Shown here piece by piece: positions 26,800-35,800 of a DNA stretch of 64,000 bases. Source of the stretch: Brasilonema angustatum HA4187-MV1 (GTDB taxonomy: Bacteria > Cyanobacteriota > Cyanobacteriia > Cyanobacteriales > Nostocaceae). Position 1 is the stretch's first letter. Every line of letters starts with the position of its first letter. Under the pieces are notes generated by a model. The model saw only the letters and a list, made by a program, of their open reading frames with translations, searched no databases and had not been told where the DNA came from. Where the stretch lies: contig JAHHGV010000010.1 of the NCBI GenBank assembly GCA_019359695.1, forward strand, positions 1 through 64,000, written 5' to 3'. A program made the position numbers and the translations under genes.

Positions 26800-27519
26800 T
26801 CAGGGCTTTTCCTGATTATCCAGTGATAAAAAAGCAACTTTTGCCGCAGCTTGTTCGGCAGCTTTGATAGAGCGTCCCTTTCCTTGACCGAGCTTTTGTC
26901 CGTGTAGCCATACCTCAGCCAGGAAACGCTCTTGAATGTGCTGGGGTTGATTCATTTCCATGACTCGATATTCAGGTAAGACTTTATACTTTGCTTGAGT
27001 CCATTCTTGCAGGGCGGCTTTGTAGTTAAATCTAGCCGGATCGAGGCGAATTTCTGCTGCAAGTTTTTTGAAATGAGGGTCTAGCCAAGAGCGGATGAGT
27101 TCGAGACTGTGTGTACTCAAATAAAGAGCACCTAAAATTGCTTCAAAAGCATCAGCCAGTCTTGACTCTTGACCAATTTTATCAGCAGTCGCACTGCCTG
27201 CAACTAATAAATGTAACTCCAAGCCGTATTCTCTGGCGAGTTGGGCGAGAATGCGATCGCTCACCAACACCGAACGAATAGCTGCAAAATCTCCCACTGG
27301 ACAATTAGGATAATTTTCCCATAGAACAATAGCAGCCACTAATCGCACGACTGCATCGCCGACAAACTCCAAATGTTCATAATTTGCTGACTCGGAGACA
27401 GTGGGATGAGTCAGCGCTAAGTCAAGCAGTTCCCACTTTATTGGCGCATCTGCCTGGAGACCTAATTTTCTGACCAAGCTTTCGAGTTGTCGTTGACGGC
27501 GTGGATAAGCAATGCTCAT
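26800..27519 (-). CDS. rnc: Ribonuclease III
   Basis: 239 residues, with the nuclease signature NYEHLEFVGDAVVRL (46-60), catalytic acids in EHLEFVGDA and in ADAFEAILGALY, and a C-terminal double-stranded RNA-binding domain (YKAALQEWTQAKYKVLPEYRV ... GKGRSIKAAEQAAAKVAFLSL). It cleaves double-stranded RNA in rRNA maturation, mRNA decay and CRISPR processing. Cyanobacteria often encode more than one RNase III or Mini-III; this is full length. It sits immediately downstream (about 85 bp) of the rnpB gene in the same direction, so two RNA-processing genes are adjacent. Confidence 0.92.
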   Translation of the reverse strand: MSIAYPRRQRQLESLVRKLGLQADAPIKWELLDLALTHPTVSESANYEHLEFVGDAVVRLVAAIVLWENYPNCPVGDFAAIRSVLVSDRILAQLAREYGLELHLLVAGSATADKIGQESRLADAFEAILGALYLSTHSLELIRSWLDPHFKKLAAEIRLDPARFNYKAALQEWTQAKYKVLPEYRVMEMNQPQHIQERFLAEVWLHGQKLGQGKGRSIKAAEQAAAKVAFLSLDNQEKP

Positions 27520-27605
27520 TAGTTATTAGTCATGAGTCACGAGCAATGAGTCATTAGTCCTTACTTGTTAACAAAAGACTAAAGACCAATCATAAAGGAC
27601 AAAAA

Positions 27606-28056
27606 GAGAGAGAGAGTCGGAACGTAAGCCGGGTTCTGTTCTCTTTTGTAAAAACGTAACACATTACGTTTCTACATTTAAGAGGGCAGTTATCTATCTG
27701 GGACGTTTGTTACCAAACGCCTCTAGCGGATCTTATCAGAGCGGAACTGGTAAAAGACCAACCGTAGTTCCTTCACCTTGCTCCCAACCGGGGTTTACCG
27801 AGCCATGATCTCTCGATCATGCTGGTGCGCTCTTACCGCACCTTTGCACCCTTACCCTCTTCAGTTACCAGTTATCAGTTATCAGTTACTGACTGTTCAC
27901 TGTTCACTGAAAAAGGGCGGTATGTTTCTGTGGCACTATCCTCGCGATCGCTCGCACTGGGAGTTACCCAGCAAGTCTGGTCTTTCGGGAGCCCGGACTT
28001 TCCTCAAACCAGTTTCAACGAAACTAGTCTGCAACCACCTGCGCCTACTCTCTCCC
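27606..28056 (-). ncRNA. rnpB: RNase P RNA with internal STRR insertion
   Basis: Read on the minus strand the sequence starts GGAGAGAGTAGGCGCAGG and contains the conserved RNase P RNA core AGGAAAGTCCGGGCTCCC. It also has GAGATCATGGCTCGGTAAACC and the GATAACTGCCC and ACAGAACCCGGCTTACG 3' end. The 5' GAGAGAG pairs with the 3' terminal CTCTCTCTC (helix P1). About 45 bp of STRR heptamers (CAGTTAT and TGTTCACTG, about 27867-27911) lie in a variable helix, as reported for heterocystous cyanobacteria. Exact ends are approximate. RNase P RNA matures tRNA 5' ends with the protein RnpA, which is not in this window. Confidence 0.92.
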
Positions 28057-28063
28057 AATATCC

Positions 28064-28092
28064 AGTGTAATCTTTGAATGACCGAACCACTC
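28064..28092 (-). promoter_or_regulatory. Possible rnpB promoter
   Basis: On the minus strand TACACT (28064-28069) is a good -10 element 8-9 bases before the predicted RNA 5' end; the matching -35 near 28087-28092 is weak. It lies in the 45-bp gap between the upstream gene and rnpB. Confidence 0.3.
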
Positions 28093-28100
28093 GTTTAAGT

Positions 28101-28811
28101 TTACCGCCTCTGATTCCAAGGCAAGGCATACGTCCAAGGGAGTTTTCTAACAGTGAAGGGACACTTGACAATGCAAAGGGGAGGTGCTTTTGTACCGTGA
28201 GCGACACCAATATTTGTTTCGGCTAGCCTGAACACTAAATCTAGTGAGAAATCAAAGTTGCGTTTTCTGCTCATAAATCTGTTAAACTCTTTTCTCTGTG
28301 CCCTGATGATACTTGTTTTCCATTTGAGGACATTGGCTACCGAGCTTTTTGTTGCTGTGTATGTTCCAGATAACTTATCGAACTGGAAAACACTTTCAGA
28401 TGAAACTGATTCTTTAAGTGTTTTTTTTGGAACAATTAGACTGGGGCTTTGAAATACGCCTAAGTCACGAGTGATGTCTGGTGACATCCGAATAACTCGC
28501 TTTGAGGTTCCGTCAAATTCCTCAAAAGCACAATTGTCCCAATCAACGTATATTGCTACATCCTGAGATTTATTTTCGATAAGAATTGACAAAGATTGTG
28601 GTTTTTCAATATCGTACGTTTTTGCCAGTCCCCCAAAACTAATCCCAATCTTGTCTTGAAGACTTTGTTCTTTTAGTTGTTCGTCTACAGATGCTTTATT
28701 AAAATCTATTTTTATTTGTTCGGCAATTGACTCAATCATTTGATTGATGGTGTAAGTAATGCCGATTATATAAAGCGTCAAAATTAGTAAATTGTTGTCA
28801 GCGTTTCCCAT
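28101..28811 (-). CDS. Hypothetical membrane-anchored protein
   Basis: 236 residues, no recognised family. One N-terminal hydrophobic segment (LLILTLYIIGITYTI, about 8-22) probably anchors it. The rest is a beta-rich soluble domain with PQSLSILIENKSQDVAIYVDWDNCAFEEFDGTSKRVIRMSPDITRD, reminiscent of an immunoglobulin-like or accessory fold that mentions no catalytic motif. The C-terminal 40 residues (APPLCIVKCPFTVRKLPWTYALPW) are encoded by sequence resembling a dispersed intergenic repeat, so the ancestral stop may have been earlier. It is upstream of rnpB on the same strand. Confidence 0.55.
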   Translation of the reverse strand: MGNADNNLLILTLYIIGITYTINQMIESIAEQIKIDFNKASVDEQLKEQSLQDKIGISFGGLAKTYDIEKPQSLSILIENKSQDVAIYVDWDNCAFEEFDGTSKRVIRMSPDITRDLGVFQSPSLIVPKKTLKESVSSESVFQFDKLSGTYTATKSSVANVLKWKTSIIRAQRKEFNRFMSRKRNFDFSLDLVFRLAETNIGVAHGTKAPPLCIVKCPFTVRKLPWTYALPWNQRR

Positions 28812-28873
28812 AATTTTAGTCTATGAACTCCCTTATATTCAATTCACTTTTTCTCTTCCACTGAGTGATCATG

Positions 28874-30028
28874 TCAATTTTTGGCATCAGGATTAATTTT
28901 GGAAAAATTCTTAAACCAGCCTCTCCGCCAAAAGAAGAAGACCTGCACAAAGGCAATTACTGCCATCAATGCTAAACACATAGGATAACCCCAATACCAG
29001 TTGAGTTCAGGCATATTCAATGGCGATTTTTCCGTACTGAAATTCATACCATAAATTCCGGCGAGAAAAGTGAGGGGAATAAAAATTGACGATATAACAG
29101 TCAAAAACTTCATAACTTCATTCATTTTGTTACTTACTGCCGAAAGATAAACATCCATCAATCCTGTGGCAAGTTCCCGGTAAGTTTCTAGCATATCCAT
29201 TACCTGCACCGTATGGTCATAACAGTCTCGCAAGTAAATTCTCACTTCTTCACTGATAAGTTCACTGCCATCGCGAATCAAAGAATTTATTGCATCCCGT
29301 TGAGGCCAGATGTAGCGACGCAGTTGTAACAATTCTCGCCTAATTTGATAAATTTTTTGTAGTGTGTGCCGCGAAGGATTTAGCATTACTTCTTCTTCTA
29401 AATCTTCAATTTGCTCACCATAATCCTCCAGAACAGGAAAATAACCATCGATAATTGCATCCAATAAACTATAGGCTAAATAATCTGCTTTGCGCTTGCG
29501 GATAATACCTTTGTTGTTACAAATTCGCGATCGCACTCCTTCTAAGCAATCATGATCTGGTTCTTCTTGTACTGTAAGTAGATAATTTTTTCCTAGCACC
29601 AGACTCACTTGCTCACTATAAAATCCATATTTTTTTTCTTTTGGCACAACCATTCGGCAAATAATCACCAAATGGTCTTCATAATCTTCTATTTTTGGAC
29701 GCTCTACCAAATTGACAATATCTTCTAGAACTAAAGGATGTAAATCAAACACATCCCCCAGTCTTCGCAAAATGCCTTCATCCCCTAAACCTTGGACTTC
29801 TACCCAAGAAACAGATGCTGTATCTAGATAAGAAGCGCACTCTTCCGGGGTTTTGATTTCTTTACGGATAACATCGCGAGTATTATAGTCGATCAATGTC
29901 ATCTGTGGTGGTGAAGCATCTGTGGGAATAATGATGGTTCCTGGTATGGTTGCTGGTTGGTGATAGAACTCATCTTCGTTATCAGGTTTAGTGAGCATTT
30001 GAGGGGAACGACGAACTTTTCTTGCCAT
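28874..30028 (-). CDS. corA: CorA-family magnesium/cobalt transporter
   Basis: 384 residues. A large N-terminal cytoplasmic alpha/beta domain is followed by the long stalk helix (about 190-310) and two C-terminal transmembrane helices. The selectivity loop YGMNF comes after the first helix (residues near 328-332), which is diagnostic of CorA/MIT channels. The N-terminal 50 residues are extra and hydrophilic (RRSPQMLTKPDNEDEFYHQP). It conducts Mg2+ (also Co2+, Ni2+) and is gated by cytoplasmic Mg2+. No partner genes. STRR-like TAGTCATGAGTTATTAGTC lies just upstream of the start. Confidence 0.92.
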   Translation of the reverse strand: MARKVRRSPQMLTKPDNEDEFYHQPATIPGTIIIPTDASPPQMTLIDYNTRDVIRKEIKTPEECASYLDTASVSWVEVQGLGDEGILRRLGDVFDLHPLVLEDIVNLVERPKIEDYEDHLVIICRMVVPKEKKYGFYSEQVSLVLGKNYLLTVQEEPDHDCLEGVRSRICNNKGIIRKRKADYLAYSLLDAIIDGYFPVLEDYGEQIEDLEEEVMLNPSRHTLQKIYQIRRELLQLRRYIWPQRDAINSLIRDGSELISEEVRIYLRDCYDHTVQVMDMLETYRELATGLMDVYLSAVSNKMNEVMKFLTVISSIFIPLTFLAGIYGMNFSTEKSPLNMPELNWYWGYPMCLALMAVIAFVQVFFFWRRGWFKNFSKINPDAKN

Positions 30029-31035
30029 GAATTTTTCCTAATTGAGTTATTAGTCATGAGTTATTAGTCATTTTTTTCTGACTTGGTGACTCTCGACTTT
30101 TGGTAACGCGATGGATCGAATTTATCCCTATTATTTATCAGTAATTTCTGTAGTACTATAGTGCATTTGTTCTATGAGTGCATTTTAGTTCTCATTTTAT
30201 TATGAGAGCGGTGTCTTCTGTGTCTTATGTTAAAGGCAGGTCAGATATCCATCCCATAAAAGCGATCTTGAATACAGCCAAGGCTACTATAAATTAGCAA
30301 TACCATGAAAAAACAGTTTGGCTTACAAAGACAAACTGCTTCAAAAATCTTAATACAATATTTGATTAAGTAGATCAAGATTACTCCCATCAGGCGTGCA
30401 AGATTACCTATCTTCTTTTTGATTTTCTTGGCGTCCTTGGCGACGCCAGTCACCTAGGTCGGAGCCAGTACTTGATGACGGTCTCCCGACAGAGGTATCT
30501 GGTGAGACCAGCGCTGCAGGAAGGTCTCCCGACCTAGGCGACTGGCGGAGCGCGTTAGCTCCGGCCCCCTTAGGAGCTAGCGGAACCGCTCTATGGCTAA
30601 CGCCACGCCTTACGGCTATCGCAGCGTGCCCGCAGGGCATAGGTTCTCCCCGGCGAAGGGCGTTGGAAACCCTCCTGTAGCGCTGGCTCGTCTTGTTGCT
30701 AATCGTTAAATTAGGTATTCTTCTGGCGGTTCGGGAGTAAAAAACGTATAGGAATCCAGTTTGGTTTGGTGAATTGACAAAGTAGAGGGAACACAAAGTG
30801 TACCTAGCTTCGTCAAAAATCAAATAGGAGTCCTATATATATATATAGAGTCTTTGTGATTACTTCACTACCCTACGCGACTAATTTCACCCCTATCCCC
30901 TTATACCGTTTCACTTTAAGGTTGATACAAATGGGGAGCAGGGAGCACCGGAGCAGGGGGAAAGAATTAGAAACCAATCATTTGTATCAGGGATTTCGTG
31001 AAATGGTCTTACACCCTTAATTTACACTATTGAGT
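30029..31035. other. Intergenic region with G+C-rich repeats and a MITE, no gene seen
   Basis: The region at about 30440-30680 is a mosaic of G+C-rich dispersed repeats (for example GGTCTCCCGAC twice and GCTAGCGGAACCGCTC). These give a spurious 139-codon frame with no homology. A TA microsatellite lies at about 30836-30847. The family A element at 30904-31007 follows. No real ORF. Confidence 0.6.
30904..31007. repeat. MITE-like element, family A, copy 2
   Basis: It has the same left end (TACCGTTTCACTTTAAGG and TTGATACAAATG) and right end (ATTTGTATCAGGGATTTCG and TGAAATGGT) as copy 1 at 6211-6321, with the GGAGCAGG core shorter. Copies are about 90 percent alike by eye. Confidence 0.75.
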
Positions 31036-32409
31036 CTACTTTGCTTTTTGTGCGACGGGCTGCACGCGCAAACCCTCTGTTTCATCAACTGTAGGAGTGG
31101 TAATCAGCGATTCATTTCCTGTCAGACCTGAGGTAATTTCTGTTTCAGTGCCGTAATCTCGCCCAACGGCAACTTTTTGATAATGCACTGTCTGGTTTTT
31201 GGTTACAGTTGCTACCTGGGTACCTCCTGCGTTATAGACTACGACACTAGCAGGTACAATAAAGGGAGGATTAGGGCGGTTCATGGCAAATTTGACGTTG
31301 GCATACATCCCTGGTCGCAGTGCACCGTCCAAATTCTGCACTTCTAACTGTGTCAGCAAAGTGCGAGTATTTGGATCTATGGCATTGCTAGTACGCACTA
31401 CCTTAGCCGTAAACACTTGTTGTGGTAACTCTCTAACTGTAATTTGTGCTGTTTGACCAGCCTGAACTAACGCTGATGAACTTTGTGGAACAGAAACATT
31501 CACGTTTAGGGCATTGTAAGCAGCAATGGTATAAAGGCTAGTATTGGTACTGCTAGTACTAGTGGTATTACTAGTACTGGTGGTATTGCTACTAGTATTG
31601 GTATTGCTACTAGTATTGGTATTGCCAGTACCTCCTGTAATCAAAGCACCTGAATTTACGTTACGTGCGGTAATCACTCCTGCAAAGGGAGCAGTAACTT
31701 TCTTATAAGACTGCAGTACAGAATAACGTTGGAAATTTGCTTGACTAGCGTAGACGTTAGCTTGTGCTGCCTTGACATTGGCAGAGTCAGAATTAACAGT
31801 ACTTTGTGCTGCCTCAACGTTGGCTAAGTTGGCCTGATATGTGGCATATCTTGTATCTGCATCTTGTTGAGCGACTGCACCTTGCTTGACAAGAACTTTC
31901 CAGCGTTGCCAGCTTTGAAGTGCTAACAGTAGGTTAGCGCGGGCTTGCTTCAAATCAGCAACACCTTTAGCTAAACTAGCACGAGTTTGAGACACATTGG
32001 CTTGTGCTTGTGCTAACTCTGCCTTAGCTTGCAGAACTTGCTGATCGGTGTCTGGTGAATCAATCTCTGCCAACAACTGACCAGCCTGTACGCGATCGCC
32101 AATGTCTGCGTACCACCGCCGCAAATACCCAGTACTGCGAGCGTAAATCGTCGTTTGGTTAAGGGCTACAACACTGCCAGGCAGTTCCAAATTGATCGTA
32201 GCAGCAGCACGACGGGCAGTCATAACGTTGACTGAGGGTAGAGTGCTTGCTTCCTTGACTGCTGCTTGTAATTCTGACCTTTGGCTTAACCGGGGCAAAA
32301 TACCTATAGCTAGTAGGCTACCGAAAAAAACAGTACCAATTATAGCCCAACCAATTCCACCGATACCGCGCCTTTGTTGTCTAGAAGTCCTTTCTTGTTG
32401 AGAATCCAT
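31036..32409 (-). CDS. RND efflux periplasmic adaptor (membrane fusion protein)
   Basis: 457 residues. An N-terminal anchor (about 17-39: IGWAIIGTVFFGSLLAIGIL) leads to an adaptor with biotinyl-lipoyl halves (GSVVALNQTTIYARSTGYLRRWYADIGDRVQAG, 78-110; KKVTAPFAGVITARNVNSG). Between them is a long coiled-coil hairpin (about 120-230), rich in A, Q and N heptads. A barrel-like C-terminal part follows (RTLLTQLEVQNLDGALRPGMYANVKF). Residues 262-291 are an unusual Asn/Thr/Ser tract (NTNTSSNTNTSSNTTSTSN, encoded at 31537-31626) placed in the lipoyl-to-barrel loop. It lies downstream of the RND pump gene (same strand, about 450 bp away) and together they would make a tripartite exporter with an unlinked TolC-like outer-membrane protein. 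Confidence 0.85.
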   Translation of the reverse strand: MDSQQERTSRQQRRGIGGIGWAIIGTVFFGSLLAIGILPRLSQRSELQAAVKEASTLPSVNVMTARRAAATINLELPGSVVALNQTTIYARSTGYLRRWYADIGDRVQAGQLLAEIDSPDTDQQVLQAKAELAQAQANVSQTRASLAKGVADLKQARANLLLALQSWQRWKVLVKQGAVAQQDADTRYATYQANLANVEAAQSTVNSDSANVKAAQANVYASQANFQRYSVLQSYKKVTAPFAGVITARNVNSGALITGGTGNTNTSSNTNTSSNTTSTSNTTSTSSTNTSLYTIAAYNALNVNVSVPQSSSALVQAGQTAQITVRELPQQVFTAKVVRTSNAIDPNTRTLLTQLEVQNLDGALRPGMYANVKFAMNRPNPPFIVPASVVVYNAGGTQVATVTKNQTVHYQKVAVGRDYGTETEITSGLTGNESLITTPTVDETEGLRVQPVAQKAK

Positions 32410-32855
32410 AGGTAAGCTGTCCCATATTATCGAATTTGTATAAATTTAGTAGCTACGTTCATTACCATTATTGGCTTTGACAATTTTGAAATTTGAATTG
32501 CTTATCGTCGCTATGCTTCCTTGGAACCTCACCCTGCCCTATCGGGCATCCCTCACGCCAGGTGCTACCCTGCGGGAAGCCGCCTCCGGCGTCTACAAGT
32601 CGGCAAAGCCGCCCAACGCACTGGCTCTCCTTATAAAGGAGAGGGAAAGATATTAGCTACGTTCAAAATGAAGGTGAGGTTGTCAGATGTGTGTAAACAT
32701 TTGCTTGAATATGGGGATGTAGGAAAACGTTCAAGTACAAGCGTACACAGCCCATACACTGTTGCCAACTGGCTAGGGTGTGAATCGCCATATTCTTGAC
32801 AAGGCAGCTTACGTTCGGAAGTTTGCCCCCGAAACGTGCTGCCCCTACCCCCTGT
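32410..32855. other. Intergenic region between adaptor and pump, with repeats
   Basis: It contains the diverged repeat at 32525-32681 and an imperfect inverted repeat (AATATGG near 32707 and CCATATTC near 32790) resembling a mobile-element remnant. No ORF with recognisable product. The spacing makes direct co-transcription of adaptor and pump less certain. Confidence 0.45.
32525..32681. repeat. Diverged relative of the 2882-3091 repeat
   Basis: It starts AACCTCACCCTGCCCTATCG and ends AAGGTGAGGTT, the same outer ends as the 105-bp tandem repeats, but the core carries a G+C-rich insertion (GGGAAGCCGCCTCCGGCGTC) seen in other dispersed repeats of the window. Confidence 0.65.
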
Positions 32856-35800
32856 TCAAGACTTACCTTGGGATGATGACAAGGAGTATGCGGTATGCTT
32901 ATCCACCAGAGTTAAATCCTCGTCATCCTCATCAAAACGACGAGGTTGTTGACGCCGTAACATGCTGTATACAACAGGTACAAAGATGAGAGTAGCGACT
33001 GTTGCAGCCGATAAGCCGCCAATCACAGCACGACCTAAGGGTGCATTCTGCTCACCACCTTCACCAAGACCGAGAGACATTGGCACCATACCAATAAGCA
33101 TCGCTAAGGCAGTCATCAACACGGGACGTAACCGCGTGTAGCCCGCCGCCTGGGCTGCTTTATAAGCATTTTGCCCTTCCAGACGCTGGTCATTAGCAAA
33201 AGTAATCATTAGAATACTGTTTGATGTCGCTACACCTATACTCATAATTGCACCCATTAACGAAGGCACACTGAAGGTGGTATGGGTGACAAACAGCATC
33301 CAGACAATACCAGCCAAGGCACTTGGTAGTGCCATCATGATAATCAGGGGATCAAGCCAGGATTGGAAGTTTACTACCATCAAGCAGTAAACCAGCACAA
33401 TCGCGAACACAAGTCCCAAACCAAGTCCAAGGAACGAAGAGTTCATTGTTTGCACTTGCCCGCGTACAGTAATCTGACTTCCCTTAGGCAATTTTTTCTT
33501 ATAATCAGCTATGATTTTTTCCACATCACGGGCAACTCCCCCAAGGTCACGACCAGAGGAGTTAGCGTAGATATCGTAAACCTGCTGAATGTTGTAGTGA
33601 TTGACAACTTGCATCACTGTGTCGCGTCTAACAGTAGCCAAATTATCTAAAACTTGGGGTGCGGTTTGACCGTTGCTGTTGCTAATAGGCGTATTCTTGA
33701 GGCTGTCAATAGAGTCAATTTTGTACTGTGGAACTTGTACAGCAAGAGTGTAACTCACGCCTTTTTTGGGATCGAGCCATTGGTTGATTGCTGCTTGACC
33801 GCTTGAACTTAAGGAAGTCAGGACGCTATTGGCAACATCACGCTGGGTTATACCCAGTTGTTGAGCCTGGGTGCGGTCTACATCAAGACGTAACTCTGGG
33901 GCATCGACAACTTGCTGCATGTGTACATCTACAGCACCAGGAACGCGTGTGATCCGCGCTTCGATTTGTTTGGCAATTTCAAAGTTTTTCTTTGAGTTTT
34001 GCAGAGGACCAGATATTTGAACGTCAACAGCAGCAGGCAAACCAAAATTTAGAATTTGAGTAACAATATCCGCTGGCTCAAAAAAGAAGGTGTAATTGGG
34101 AAATGTCGCTTTCAATTTCGGGCGTAGTTGCTTGATGTAAGAAAAAGTAGAACCAGCTTCTTTTAGCGAGACAAGAATATCAGCATCAGCCGGACCAATT
34201 GTGGCACCGTTGTAGCCATAGGTAAGGTTAATACCACTGTTGGGTAAGCCGATGTTATCCAAAATCAGAGCGAGATTGTCCTTCGGTACAGTCTGGCGAA
34301 TGACACCTTCTACTTGACTGACAATTCTTTCTGTCTCTTCCAAGCGGGTACCAGGTAAAGCCCGAACATGCAGGCTAAACTGACCACCATCGACATCAGG
34401 GAAAAAGTCTTGACCAACGAATGGCAACAAAACTCCTGCACTGACTATAAAAGCGCCGAATACCACGAAGACTATGCTGCGGTAATTTAATGCTGAGGTC
34501 AGGACATTATAGTACCAGTTGCGAAATTTCTCAAATTGTCGGTTAAATTTTTCGTGCAGCCGCCAGATCCAGTCTTTCTTGACAGGTTGAGTCTTTTGTG
34601 TTCTGTGCTCTGAAGTTTGGTGGTGGTTGTCATGACCATTATTTTGGACTGACGAATGAGTGTTGTGGTTGTCGCGGTGATCGCGAATTTCGACTGGCGA
34701 ATGAGTATGGTGGTTGTCACGACCATTATTCTGGACTGGTGAATCTATATTATGGCGATCACCATGACCATTATGATCTTCGACTTGGGAATGTTCGTTA
34801 TGGTAGCGATCGCCATGATCATTATGAGCTTCGCTTTCTTCTCTATGCAAGTCAGCTTCATATGGTAGCAAATAGCTTGCCATCGTCGGTACTACAGTCC
34901 GAGATAGCAGATAGGAAGCAAGCATGGCAAATACTACCGCCATCGCCAAGGGAACAAACAGATACTTTGCCACTCCACTCAGAAACACGACAGGCACAAA
35001 GACAATACAAATACATAATGTTGCGACAAGTGCTGGAGTTGCGATTTGCTGAGCTCCATCTAAGATTGCTCGCTTGATTGGTTTACCTTGTGCGAGATTT
35101 CGGTGGATATTTTCAATTTCGACTGTAGCGTCATCTACGAGAATACCGACAGCTAAGGACAAACCACCCAAAGTCATGATGTTAAAAGTTTGTCCTAAAC
35201 GACTCATCACAATAATCGAAACCAGCATCGACAAAGGAATCGAGACGGCTACGATCACAGTGCTGCGCCAACTTCCCAGGAAAATCAGAATCATCAGCGC
35301 GGTGAGAGTAGCTGCAATCAATCCTTCTTTAAGAACACCTTCAATGGAAGCTTTAACAAATATGGATTGATCGAACAAAAATGATAAATTTAGTCCTGGG
35401 GGCATGGTGGATTGAATGCGAGGCAAAGCTTTTTTTACCCGATCAATCACATCAATAGTCGAGGCATTACCACTCTTAAGAATACTAAGTAAGCTTGATC
35501 GCCTTCCATTCTGACGTACAACGTTCGTTTGCACGGCAAACCCATCTCGTACTTGGGCGACATCGCGAATGTAAATCACGGTACCGTTGACTTGCTTAAT
35601 TGGCAAGTCGTTGAGGCCTGCCACCACATCTGGACTATTATTAATTCGTACGGCCAAGTCCTGAGTGCCTATCTTCATATTGCCTGCGGGCAATACCAAG
35701 TTTTGGGCACTAACAGCGTTAGTCACGTCTTGAGCAGAAACACCTTTAGCCAACATCGCCTGGGGATCGATATCAACCATAATTTGCCGAGGTTTACCAC

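Noticed and set aside
27778-28077. 99-codon plus-strand frame
   Set aside because: It is antisense to rnpB; the structured RNA explains the sequence.
30404-30823. 139-codon minus-strand frame
   Set aside because: G+C-rich dispersed repeats create it; the peptide has no recognisable motif.
34598-35077. 159-codon plus-strand frame opposite the RND pump
   Set aside because: It is an antisense shadow of the His-rich loop; the pump frame is clearly coding.
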